Assembly (NCBI RefSeq): GCF_019578655.1
Contig: NC_063261.1
Location: 20,140,216-20,204,215 of the forward strand
Reading direction: 5' to 3'
Length of the DNA: 64,000 nucleotides
Source of the DNA: Ricinus communis
Taxonomy: Eukaryota > Streptophyta > Magnoliopsida > Malpighiales > Euphorbiaceae
Under the pieces are notes generated by a model that was not told where the DNA came from, made no database searches, and was given only the letters and a program-made list of their open reading frames with translations. Both the position numbers and the translations under genes were made by a program. The number at the start of each line of letters is the position of its first letter. The stretch's first letter is position 1. Shown piece by piece: positions 34,410 to 46,206 of the stretch.

Positions 34410-36048
34410 TTAACGAGGACTGTTGCCAACAATGTCCACGAAAACCCATTGGTCTTGGGCTCTGCTCTTCTTAAAAAGTGGTTCTGGTGACGAAGAGACA
34501 ACTGCAGAACCACCCAAAGCCCAAGAATCGTTTGAGCTGTCACAGCTAAAAACAGCATCAATCACACCACTTGGACTACTAGGCATTGGCTCAAACTTGC
34601 GCTTATTAGACTTGTTATAGCCATAGCAGCCGTTGCTTCTGCCCTTTGATAGCTCAAGAATGAGTTCATAACAATCATTTACCTTTTCCTGTTACAAATG
34701 AATGAAGTTTCCTTAATGAGCCATTAATAAAAGTAGAAATGATGAGTGCATTATATCTGTGGTGCCTATTGGTGGTTGGCTTAAACCCTAATAACTAAAT
34801 GAATATTTAGAGAATATGTAGGTACAAAATGTACAAACCTTGCTTAACTTGAGAACACCCAAAAGCTGGTTTTGATAGTCAACAGGATTAAAGGGTTCAA
34901 CTTGGTCTATAACGTACATCATTGTGGCAGTGGCCAACACAGAAGGTAGATAACTGATGGATCTTGTATCTGCCAAAAATAAAACAAAAAAGAGAAAAAA
35001 AGAAACATCAAAGAAAACGTAAACCCAACAATGAGAAACTATTAGGGCATCTTTTTCTTATTCTTTTTCTTTTTCTTTTTCTTTATGCTTTGTTCTCATC
35101 GAAAAATTTTAAGTTATGGTCAAAAGTAAATAGAGATTTATTATATTTTTACCAGAGACTACAGTGAGTAGAAGACGTTCGCATCTCCTCAAGAACTCCC
35201 AATGCAGATGGTTCTTTAATCCAAGCCTTCTAATGATATGATCAAGAAATGAAAGTGGAGTCACTGGATGCATCTTCCATTTAAGTGCAGACAGCACCAA
35301 AAGTTCCATTCTTTGAATGGTTTTGGCTTCAAAAACATACTTTGTATCCTCCACCTAAAACAAATCAAGCAAACCCACATCAGTAACTAATTTCTTAGAA
35401 AGAAAAATAATTAAGAACAACAAATGACAGCAAGCAACAGCAAAATGACAAATAAAATATGCAAGACAGACATACTTGTAGGTCTAAAAGAAGAGGAACT
35501 TGAGTTTCTTCTACTTTTGCAGCTATAGAAAGACAAGTAACAGCAACTAGTTGGATCATCCATGGCTTGTCTCTTTGATAATAGGAACTAAAAAGAAACC
35601 TGTCAAAATAGTTAACAGCCAAGATTGCTGTAAGAGCTGAAAACCCATAATGAGCATTAACCTTAAACATCCATTCAACAGCTTCTTGATGAGCAGTAGA
35701 AAGAGAAGGATCTTTTTCCACATTCTTGACATTAAAGACTTGGGATTTTTGTTCTTCTTCTTTAGAAAAGAGTGAGAGTAGCTCTCCGTCCTCCCAAAAC
35801 AAATCTTGTTCAAGTAAATTAGATAGTGCAAAAACAGAAAGGTCCTTTCTTGTTGTTCCATTCTTGAGGCAGTAGTGTTCACCACACATTACACTACTGC
35901 TCTCATTTTGACAAACTTCATCTTGTAGTTCTTGTTCTTCATCTTCCCATTTCTCTTCTTCACAGTACAGAGTGTCTAGTAGCATGAAAGAAGAGTTTTG
36001 TTCATGTTGCTGTTGTTGTTGCTGCTGCTGCTGTTGCTGGATTGCCAT
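34410..36048 (-). CDS. CYCD3: D-type cyclin, CYCD3 class
   Basis: Four exons on the minus strand (36048-35476, 35354-35153, 34969-34839, 34688-34410) join to 394 residues. Plant D3 cyclins activate CDKA and drive the G1/S transition by phosphorylating retinoblastoma-related protein. The RBR-binding LxCxE motif is LYCEE at residues 27-31. The N-terminal cyclin fold follows in exon 1 (EWMFKVNAHYGFSALTAILA, NYFDRFL, KPWMIQLVAVTCLSIAAKVE). Exons 2-3 hold the C-terminal cyclin fold (RMELLVLSALKWKMHPVTPL, then YLPSVLATATMMYVIDQV). Exon 4 is a Ser/Pro/Asp-rich PEST-like tail (PMPSSPSG, SCDSSNDSW), as expected of a short-lived protein. A run of 11 glutamines right after MAI is unusual and encoded by mixed CAG/CAA. 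The upstream leader (36060-36300) is rich in GA on the coding strand. Confidence 0.93.
36005..36038 (-). repeat. CAG/CAA repeat coding an 11-Gln run in CYCD3
   Basis: Eleven consecutive Gln codons, five or six of them CAG, directly after codon 3. It is a candidate length polymorphism close to the LxCxE motif. Confidence 0.85.
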
Positions 36049-37016
36049 CTTCTTCCGAGAAGAAGAGGATTAGGTCCACAACTCATTATACAAAAGAAAA
36101 CACAAAAGAAAACACAAAAGAAAAACTCATTCTTACTTTTCTTTTCTTGGTTTTTGATTTTTGTTTTGTTTCTCTCTCACACTCTCTCTTTCTTTGTGCA
36201 CAGAGAATGAGGGAGAGAGATATAGGCAAGAAGAAGGAGAAGAGGCTGAAAGCAAGCAAAGAAAGAAAGAAAAAATAAATCAAAAAAGGAAAAGGAGAGG
36301 ATTGATTTTTAACAGAGTGGGTTTCACGCTTGTCTCTTTTTGTTCTTTTATGTCAAAATATTATTTATAACATTTTTCTTTTTATGTTATAGAATTGTAT
36401 GTAAATAAATAAATAAAATTAAATTCTGGTGTTGGTTTTTGGAAATCCTTTTTTTTGTGCTTTCGGTGTGTTTGGTTGGCGGGGCAGAAAATGTAACGGC
36501 ACACACACCAAGCCGGACCCTCAGTGAAAGCAACTTCTTATACTACCCAAAAAATTAAAGTCACTGACCATTGCTCTCTCTTTCTTTAGTACTGTATAAA
36601 TTAATTTGACAGAGAGGAAGAACAGATATCAGTAGTATATTATTCATTTTCTTGCTTCTTGTTTCAAGAATTCTATCAAAGATGTGTTTTTGTTGTCTTG
36701 TTCCTTGGATTAGTACAAAATCACCCTTTCATTTCCTCTGTTTTCTGAACATAAATTTTTATCAGTAAAATTATGGAGTTATGCGACTGAAAATGCTAAA
36801 TACATGATGGCCAAAGCCCTGCTGATACAAAAAGAAACCCAACCCCCTTTGACCTTGTTTTTACCTTTTGATCATATACAAATTGGAACTATTGTGAGGA
36901 ATATTTACTTAATTACAAATACTTTCCTTATTTTTCATTTTCATCCCCTCTTTATAAAAAAGAAAGAAAGATACTTTCTCTTTTTATTTAAGCTGCCATA
37001 TAGTTGTTGAAAACAT

Positions 37017-37638
37017 ATAGGGTTGTAATCGAGCCAAGACGAGTCAAATTTTAACAAGCTTGGCAAAAGCTCTAACTCTTATATTCAAGCTAAAATCAAT
37101 TCATTTCAAAATTATTGAGTTTGCAAGTAGCCGAGTTCGGTGTGTTAGTAATTTATTTATTATGCTAAACAAGCTAAATTCGAATGCGACTCGTTTAAAT
37201 AATTATTATTATGTAATAAATGTTTTTAATTACTATTATATATAAATATATATGTATGTTATATATTTATAACTTTAAATTTAAGAATAAAATTAATTTA
37301 AACTTGAGTTCAAATCAGTAAACGAGCTTGCTTACGAGCAAAATCGTGAGCTTTTTATATGAATTAAAATCGAGCTTGAATTCATGAGTTGCTTTTTATA
37401 TGAACTGAAATCAAGCTTGAGTTCATGAGTTTGATCTCGAGCATGCTCGAGAGCTAATAAATGAGCACACTTGCAAGCTAATGAACCAAATTTTATCAAA
37501 TCAGAAGTTGGCTCAACAAAGTTATTGAGTTCAAAATGAGCTCAAACTCATCTCAACTAACTTAACAAATAATTTTGAATAAATTTTTTATCGAATCGAG
37601 CTCCGAATAGCTCAAGAGACATTAACTTACAATCCTAT
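37017..37638. mobile_element. non-autonomous element with terminal inverted repeats
   Basis: The left end 'atagggttgtaa' (37017-37028) and the reverse complement of the right end 'ataggattgtaa' (37627-37638) match at 11 of 12 bases. The interior is full of 'gagctcgag', 'gagctt' and 'cgagc' phrases in both orientations, a composition seen in a widespread plant repeat class. It is non-coding. No clear target duplication was seen. Confidence 0.5.
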
Positions 37639-39166
37639 TTTATACTAACAAAATATATTAGTTGTGGACTGAAATAGCACCTAGCCCTTCAATTAACTTT
37701 ATATACTTTAAATTAAAAATTAACTAACTAATATAAAATTATTTTATTGTATGATATAAAATGTAAATAATGAAAAATATTATTTATAAAAATCAAAATA
37801 TATAATAGAGTAAACCTCAAAAGCTATATATAATATCTTCTTATCCAGAATTTAATTATTGATTTATTTATTTATTTCTCCAACAATAGAAAGATTCATA
37901 TTCAAATCATTGGATTGCAAGTCTAATGATTTTGGCTTAGTTAAAATTTTATGTACTATAAGATAGGTATTGGATCATTATTATTCCACAAGTCTAACAA
38001 ATTATTGTGTTAAAATATGATGTATGCTTGGATAGTCTCATTCTTGCATATGCAAGTTTAAGCAACACACAAAATGACTCTTCTTTTATCATTGGGTCTT
38101 CATGTTCTTGGGTAATTCCAATCCATTTTATGTTATTTTGTTGATTAAATTAATTATGTAAATATCCTTTTGGAGGTTGCTAGATCTCAAACTTTGTATA
38201 TGGATCTTCTCTAAATCTTGTGAAAGTAGAATTTTCTGGAAGAAAAAAAAAAAAAAACATCTTCCCAAACATATTAAGTCTATGAATGGATTTATTATTA
38301 TTTAAATTAAAATAACAAGCTAGTCATGCATGTATAAGTATTATTTTATTTAAATTTCAATTCAATTAGTATATCCCTACATTTCATACTAATTATTTTT
38401 ATTTCAGATTAAAATATTTAATTATTTATTATTTTTATATATCGAATGCAACATTAATTTTTTATTTTCTATTTTATCTATGTGCTAACTTTATTTATAT
38501 TTGATTTTGTAATATTTTATAAATCTAAAGTAGGGTGTAATAAATTTAAAAAATATTTATAAAATAATAATTTAGTTCCATTTAGTTATTTTTCTATAAT
38601 TAAGCCTATGAAATATCTTTTAATCGAAGTAAAATACTACTAAAAATGATAATTAATATGAAATGAAAGAAATATTAATAATAAAGAATAATTCATATCA
38701 GTATCATTTGGTTCATGAATTGAACATTTCAAGAATTGAAAGTTGTTGTATATTTCAGACTCTAAAATTTTTTCTATTATGACAATTAGCTCACATTTTC
38801 AGTTTCTGATTGATTAAGCTAATTTTTAATTTGTTGAACTCATTTTATTGTTAATTTTAAAATATAATAAACTATATGTTTGAAATTGTCAAAAATTTTA
38901 TTCAATTTGAGTCGATTATAAATAAGGATAAATTTTATTTTATTATAACAAATGCCAAGGAAGCTAGAAGACAAAAATAAAAAAGTAAAAAAGAAAATAA
39001 ACTATTTTGTATTTGATTTGAAATTACTTTGAGTTTGAAGTTGAGTGAAAAATAAAAATTAAAAAAAAAAAGAAAAAAAAAAAGAAAAAGAAATTGCTGG
39101 TTGGACTGCGACTGAAATTCCCAAAATCTCAACAAGACCAAACCAAGTAGCCCAACAAGTCAACAA

Positions 39167-39273
39167 CACTTATCACAGACAACCTAGGCGTTTGTTTACC
39201 ACGCGCAATTCAAAATAGCCACTTTTATGTGATAGTGGTTTACTGACTTGTAAATTGCGCGTGGGGATAAGTG
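39167..39273. repeat. compound inverted repeat (fold-back)
   Basis: 'ccacgcgcaatt' (39199-39210) and 'aattgcgcgtgg' (39253-39264) are a perfect 12-bp inverted repeat. An inner pair CCACT/AGTGG (39219-39223 and 39234-39238) and an outer pair CACTTATC/GATAAGTG (39167-39174 and 39266-39273) nest around it. The left arm has about 20 extra bases between the outer and main stems. The GC-rich arms stand out in AT-rich surroundings. Confidence 0.6.
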
Positions 39274-41040
39274 CTGATTGAGTTTTAGAAAAATCATCAA
39301 ATTTTGATGACATTTGCAGCCTTAAAACTATATTAAGTAAGACTGTCCGTACGGTTGGTTTAGATGTCTTGCTGCAAGTTTTTAAAATCGAATTATTGAG
39401 ATTTTATTAAGAATTTAAATTTAAAATTTAAAAATTGAATAATTTCTTTTATTGAATATTCATTTTAAATTAATAATCAAAATGATACAAATAAGATTTC
39501 TCATATTTAATTTGAACATAAAATGATTTTAATTTATATTATTATCTAAATATTAAAGATTAGTTAGTTTTTTTTATTCTCGATGCTTTATATTTATTAT
39601 AAATAGAATATTAATAACTTATTCAATATAAAAATAAAAACTCAAACTCAAAATATCTAATTTATAAAAATAAACATTCTTACTATTATTTAAAGCATTT
39701 AACATTTAGTAAAATCTCGGGTCAAATAAGAAAAAAATATAAATACTTTTAAGTTTATTCTAATAATGTATTTTTATTTTCATATTTTTAAAATAACACT
39801 TCTTCTCTCCTTTGTTTGTACTTAATAAATAGTATTCTCTTAGTCAATTATTGATGTGAAGTTTATATAAATTTGGCCAAAAGACTAAAATGTCATCTCT
39901 ATCAAGAATTAAGGTACTTTATAGTATGAAATATTAGAGAACAACTGTGATGCAAGAAAATCTCATCTGATTTTAGAAATCTTTTGAAAGTATAACCTTC
40001 AATAAATTTTTCCAATAATATTTTCTGTCCTTTCTGTATTTTATTAAAGTTAGAGATCCATTTACATATTAAAAATACATTTCTATCAATGAGAAAAAAA
40101 TTATAGAAATAAAAATATTAAAAAAATATTTTCTATTATTTTCGACTACTTATAAATGTATTAATAACAACAATTTGTATGAAAAACGAAAACTGTTATT
40201 TCTATAAATATAAAAATAAAAATAGTATTATATATATATATATATAATTAAGGAAAAAACAAGCCTTAGGAATCCATAATTATCTCAATCAACAACTATA
40301 GGTACCATCTACATTGACAAATCCAGAATTAAATCTTGTCGTCCAATGCATGTATTTTTTAACATTTTAGCTTTTTCTTTTACTAGTCTTACATTTCTTT
40401 ATTTATCTATCTAACCAGCCAAGTTTTTCCACTCTCCTACAAATATTTTACCCCATTAAACAAAGGACATGATATATAGGGAACCATAAATATATATATA
40501 AATATGTAGTCATGCATCAAAAGGGTACCCATATCACATGTAAAATTGTTAAAACTTGTAAAAATACACAAACATTGCCTATTGAGACTCTACGAAAGTT
40601 GCAAGAAGGAAAGCTCCAAGAATTCTTCTTCGCATTAGAGGACATAAGGCAACTTCCAACCACCAAAAACTTCTTCAGACAAAGTTGGTATTCTACTTTG
40701 TTAGGTTGCATTTGGAGCCCTTTTTGTTTCTTTTGTTTTTTTTTTTTTTTTTTTCTTTATCTATCACCTCAGGACACAACATCTGTTGTCTAGCTGGGAG
40801 GAGTTGTTGCTGCAGTTACCACACTTGTGGCAAAACAGTATCCTCAATCTATTTCTAAGAAATTTTACCCAATTTAGTTGTAATATAAAGGAAAATCATT
40901 GCTGCTCATGATGAATTTATTCTTGAAAAGAAATTACACTAGCTAGGGGTTTGGCACTTTGATGTGCTCATACTTTTGAGTTCCTAATGTTTGATTAAGT
41001 TGATTGCTTTGTATGTTGAGTTTATTATCTCTTTGCTAGT

Positions 41041-41275
41041 GTTCCCCTTTAGAGGAAAGCATCCATGCAAGTAGGGGTGGACGAAGTAGAAGCAAGAATG
41101 TCTACTTGAGTAATATAAATATTAGTGAGAATTTTATGCTTCGAAAATTTAAGGGTTATTCTGCAGGGTTCGTCGACGGAAGGTGAGTCTAGACCTAAGA
41201 TCATACCGAAAGATGTAGTAGATGAATGACGGCATATGAATATTCTGTAGTACCCCTTATTGATCGGAAGAACAC
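41041..41275 (+). pseudogene. decayed mitochondrial 26S rRNA fragment (NUMT)
   Basis: The stretch contains 'agtaggggtggacgaag', 'agaatgtctacttgagtaa', 'agggttcgtcgacgga', 'ggtgagtctagacctaagat', 'accgaaagatgtagt' and 'ctgtagtacccctta'. These follow, in order, a conserved internal part of bacterial-type large-subunit rRNA. The 'cctaagatca-ccgaaag' variant is the one I associate with plant mitochondrial rather than plastid rRNA. Scattered substitutions and small indels show it is old and non-functional. Confidence 0.75.
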
Positions 41276-43825
41276 AAATAATGAGATATAAAATTATGAA
41301 AAATTAACTTTAGACCATAACCTAATATGTAGAATTTTTTTAGCCCAAAACAATAACATGCATGTATTATATAATATTGATTTTGCGTTACACTTCAGAG
41401 AGAAAATGTGGTACACATTTTGGTGGACAAGTAGCACTGTGCAAATATATAAAAATAATATTTTTTATTAATCAAATCAAACTTTATATTTCTGTAACCA
41501 AGATTTAGCTCATCAATTACTAAATGGAGAATTTCTACTTTCTGGGACAAAAGAAGACATCCCCACTTACCAAATCTTTTGAACTGTTTTAAAAAAGATG
41601 GTGGGACATCAAAAACATTAGTCAAAACATGTATTCTCTTTTTTAATTAAAGCAAAAAGGAAAGAAAGAAATTTCTTTTTTTGAAGTGGGCTAGGAGGGA
41701 AGGTAATAATATCATGCCAAGTTCTTGGCAAATTGCTGCAAGGAAATCTAACATCATTCCTTTATCCTTTGTGTTAATCTGAGAAATTCTTTGAAGCATT
41801 TACTAAGAATCAAGATTATGATGCTAATAATTGATGCAACAATGACAGTTAAGTTTACATGGTGTATTAATGGAAACTAGAGGCTTAACTCAAAGACTCT
41901 AATATTAATCCACCTCTTTTACCATTTATGATCATCCTCTACTTCAATCATAATGACCAGACCATTGATAAAGGTTTTGTCTAATCATCCATTACTAGTT
42001 ACCTAATACTAATCAACTCTGTTAGTCCTTAATTAATAATGATGACAAATAACAAAGGTTGTAATGCTTTTCAACTTTTAGTATAATTGTGGATTATATT
42101 TGATTGTGTCTCATTCCCAGTTGGCTACTTTAAGGATTCAAAACATGAAGAACTTGAGTTGGGTAGTAGATTGTCATCCACTATAACCAGAACCTTTCAA
42201 TTTCAAACTCAACAATGATATCTCAAATTCCCTTTGACCCAAGCCAAAAAGAAAAAGAAAATATCAGTACCACAGCTTATAATAGGGACCGGTGGATGAA
42301 TTTAACACCTTTGACTCATCAATAGAAACTAGCCCACATGGCAACCACTTAAGTTGGATTCAAAATATGAATGAAATAACCAGATACGTTGCATTACTAT
42401 AGCTTGTAAATCAGTCTAAAATTGCAGCTAATTGAAATTGAGTTGAAAAATGTTAGTCGATCTTAGTTGAATCAAGTTTGAATTATGTTATAATACTTGA
42501 GTTGAGAGATTTACGAGTTTAATACAATAATATATTATAAACATTAAATTCATACTTTCGTTTAAGCTAATAAAATCGAGTCAATTTTATGTTAGATATT
42601 AAAATATTACCGATTGAATTCAAATTTTAAAAATAAAACTCGAATACTTTCATTTAGCTTCCCATCTGAATCACTCCAATTATGAAATAACATTCCATTA
42701 CAACCCATGTTCATTTCACGTTCTTAGTTCATGATTTTGGAAGATCTCATTTGACTAATCCATGTGTATCACTGCATTAAGGGTTTGCAGATCCTTACAG
42801 TTCTATAGAACCAAAAATCAATAAGCAAAAAAAGAATCTCTTGGAAGTTAACATTGCATGCATCTATGAATCAAAAATTAAGTGCTTCTAGTTAGCATAT
42901 CTCATCAATACAAAGTGAGAAATGATTACATGTAAACTCAACAGAGAAAGCATATTTACCAAATATAATATTAAAGTTCAAAACTTTTTACCTTCTTCTT
43001 TGAATAGCTCTTCTCCATTATTTACTTCGTACATTTTTATCCACCCTTCCAGCTAATGTAAAGTAAACCTGTCAAAAGTTTTACTTTCAAGCAAAAAAGA
43101 ATACATAATAAATGTAAGAATTTCTGTAACATGTAAGCAATTCATATCAGTGTCAGCTTTTTTAAGCAGAGTCCTTTGAAGATCATCTCTTGAGTTTCAG
43201 GATTTTTCGCCAAATTCGAGCACTTAAATTTTTGCCAATAATCATTCCCTATAAGCTGTCATAACAAAAATGTAATCTTTGAAGTTAGCACTTTTATAAT
43301 TAGGATAGATCTTCATGTAACTCAAATTGCTACTGGCTTGCTTTCTACAAGAAAATTTTACTCTCAGGAGATAAAAGAACAGCACCAACATACGACAGGT
43401 TTTTGAAATCTAGCAAGGCTGTCTCTAAATGATATGAGATATGACTACACAATATCATCATGACCCATCAAGGATCAATTAACATTCCACCAACATGTGC
43501 TTTTTCTTTTTTTCTCTCCACATACAGGCAGACCAAAAGCAGGTACTTGTCCAATTATGACAATAAACAAATATCACATGCATGCATTAGTTGCAACTTT
43601 GTGATCTCTTTTGATCTATCTATTCTTATAGAATAACCCATATTTTATTTCAATTATGTCTTGGCAAAATGGTGTAAGATGAGAAGTAATTTATCAAACT
43701 TGCATTTGGAAGTAATAACGTTTCAGCTTCTCAAGCTTAGTGATGCTGCATTAATGCAGTCTCGAATTTCTTTTCAGGTGGCATCTTTATCTACAGGAAG
43801 GACAAGGAGGGACTAGTCAATAAAT

Positions 43826-44545
43826 ATGGCAAATGACGGTCGAATGATATTATTTTGGATTTAATTGATATTGAATTTTCAATTTAAATTATTTCGAGTT
43901 CAGTTTATTTTATTTCAGGTTAGGAAAGAGTTGAATAAGTTCATTTTGAATTTCGATTCATATTGAATTTTCAATTTAAATCATTTAGAGTTCAGTTCAT
44001 TTTATTTCAAATCAATGCTTGAATATTTTTGGGTATATATTATTTTAGAGCCAAATCATTACGAGTTTAAATCGGTCCGAATTCAGATAATTTTTAATTC
44101 AATTATCTTGAATTTCATATCGATTTTCATATTAATTTAAAACTGTTATAATTAGATTTTTAAGTTAATTAATTTAAACCTTTCTATATTAGTAGTTTTA
44201 GGAATAAAAGATCTATTAATTAAGTGAAGTGTCAATTACCAATGCAATAACTAAATTATAATCAAATAATGCATAATTTAATTAGTTATTGTGATTTTAT
44301 TATATCTACATCTATTTTAATTCACTTTATAAAGGTTGGATATGAATATAGAATTGAAGAGATTAGAATTGAGATTAATTCTTTTTCTTTTTGCCCATTT
44401 ACAAAAAATGAGTATAACTTGTCCATATTAAAAATACTTTCGGATTCTTATTGATAACTTGTTATAATAATTTATATTTGGTTAGTTCCGACAAATCAAA
44501 TTGGATTTCCAGATTTGGGTCAGTTTTTACCATCCCTGTTATGCC
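43826..44545. repeat. repeat-rich segment, possible non-autonomous element
   Basis: Two adjacent units near 43868 and 43960 (period 92 bp) share 'tattgaattttcaatttaaa' and 'gagttcagtt-attttattt'. Near 44520-44540 the right side reads 'gtcagtttttaccatccctg', which resembles the ends of other small plant elements, but a matching left end is not clear. Confidence 0.35.
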
Positions 44546-45835
44546 TTACCATAGCTACTGCTTTACCATTACAAATGATGTCGAACAGTTCTCCTAAACC
44601 ATGATTAAGAATAGAAAATAGAAGGTGATATTGGAAGAGGCCAATTCAGTTGATCAAAGGCATGGTCATGGCCAGTAATATGGCATCTAAAAGCCAAGCT
44701 TGTTGGCTTGGCATTTTCAGAATTTTTCACTCTTAAAATTCAGCAGGGTGACACAAGCACGAAACAACTACTCTAGACTGGCTTAATCAACTTCCCTACG
44801 TTCTGCTACTTTTAAGGTGATTTAATGCTTGATGATACAAAGCAATAGGAGTAGGACTGTCTGGTTTCAAGATCCCCGGATGCATGCTATTGATTATTTC
44901 AATAAAACTGTATGATACAGCCGTAGAGTTTCCGCATAAATCAATCACTGAACAAGTGACGAATATGAGCTCTGGCAATTTTTCCAAGAGTGTAGGAGAA
45001 TAGCATTAACAGACGTGAGCTACCATTAGCAGAATTGAGCATCCTAATGGAGAATAGTGTTGCAGGGTCTCGTGCAATATAATTGAAGAAAGGAAGGAAC
45101 TAGCCGTAACAGTAGTGTGGTTCAGCTATGGCAGAGCTAGTTATCAACTAACCACGAGAGCTCAGTCCATTTCTGTTTGGCAAGGACAGCTAGCTGTAGC
45201 CCTTGCATTGAGTTTTTAACAGTGCAATTGAGCTTCCTCAAGGTGCCTACTCCATTTCAGGTACACAACCAACGTATAAACTGATCCCATTTCTGATCTT
45301 GATGCAACAAGAAGTTTCGCTGCTGAACAGAACTTCCAGCATTTTAAGTGTACGAACTCTATTTTACTTCAGTAGTTCTAGACTATTGAACATCGATTGA
45401 TATTCAAAATTAAAGGGAAAATCTGCAGGCTACTAAAAGTTACGAATGTGTTGCTCCTGGTAAACCTGACTAGCAGAAAGAGCCAACAGGAAGGAGTTAA
45501 GACTACACTTTGAAGCAAGAATATGGGCAAAGAGAAAGACCCAATTTGATAACTGAGGAAAGTAATACAACATACTGAACTCTTAATATGGCATGGCTAC
45601 CACGTAGAAGACCTGGTATTGGAGAGGAACCTTAATTCTCATTTGGGCAGCCACCCCCAGAAATATGCAGATAGTGAGAAATTAGGAAGATAGAGAAGAA
45701 AAATCTTATCTAATTTTCATTGCCATAGAGGTCAGTTATTAAAAATGACTCGTTCCCATTCCAACCCTCTCATTCCCCGTAAACAAATGAGAATATTATC
45801 TCTTAATAATAACCAGCCAATTCTCAATTAATTAA

Positions 45836-46174
45836 TATTGAATAAATCAACACCAGCTCGTGGGTTCCCTGATGATTAAATTTATTTTATTGTTTTAGAA
45901 TAATTCTTGATAAAGGTCTGTAACTTTTCGGCCTATTTTATTTCCTATAAATTAGCTATGAATAAGTCATAGATGTAGTGGGTTGTTAGCTATTTATTTT
46001 CCTTTTTATTCTATAAATCTGGTGGAAGTGGAAAATATATATATCTATATAAGGCAATATTTAGTATCAAATAAAATTATCTTTCACAGGCATCCCTTTC
46101 TCTTTTGTCATTTGTTTAATTATTAAGCACTTGAAATTTATTAACTATAAGCTTTTATATAACTCTGTTCAACA
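45836..46174 (+). repeat. left LTR of the copia element
   Basis: 339 bp, beginning TATTGAATAAAT and ending GTTCAACA. It contains a likely LTR promoter TATA, 'ctatataagg' (46045-46054). It has about 20 bp near its 3' end ('ataagcttttatata' region) that the right LTR lacks. Confidence 0.9.
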
Positions 46175-46177
46175 ATC

Positions 46178-46189
46178 TGGTATCAGAGC
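46178..46189 (+). other. primer-binding site (initiator tRNA-Met type)
   Basis: TGGTATCAGAGC, three bases after the left LTR, is complementary to the 3' end of initiator tRNA-Met, as in most plant copia elements. Confidence 0.9.
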
Positions 46190-46206
46190 CTGGTTGCGAG
46201 CACAAA

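Larger units (their letters stand above)
36049..45830. other. gene-poor region between CYCD3 and the copia element
   Basis: Nearly 10 kb without a supported gene. Listed separately are a TIR element (37017-37638), a compound hairpin (39167-39273), a mitochondrial rRNA relic (about 41041-41275) and a repeat-rich segment (43826-44545). The first 300 bp hold the CYCD3 leader and promoter. A short near-perfect palindrome, 'tgccaagttcttggca', lies near 41714. Confidence 0.5.

Noticed and set aside
40512..40793. Plus-strand open frame of 93 codons ending in a poly-Phe run
   Set aside because: The end is a T-run artefact and the rest has no recognisable similarity.
41713..41730. Palindrome 'tgccaagttcttggca' as a microRNA or terminator
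   Set aside because: The stem is only 7 bp with a 2-base loop, too short for a plant microRNA precursor; probably chance.
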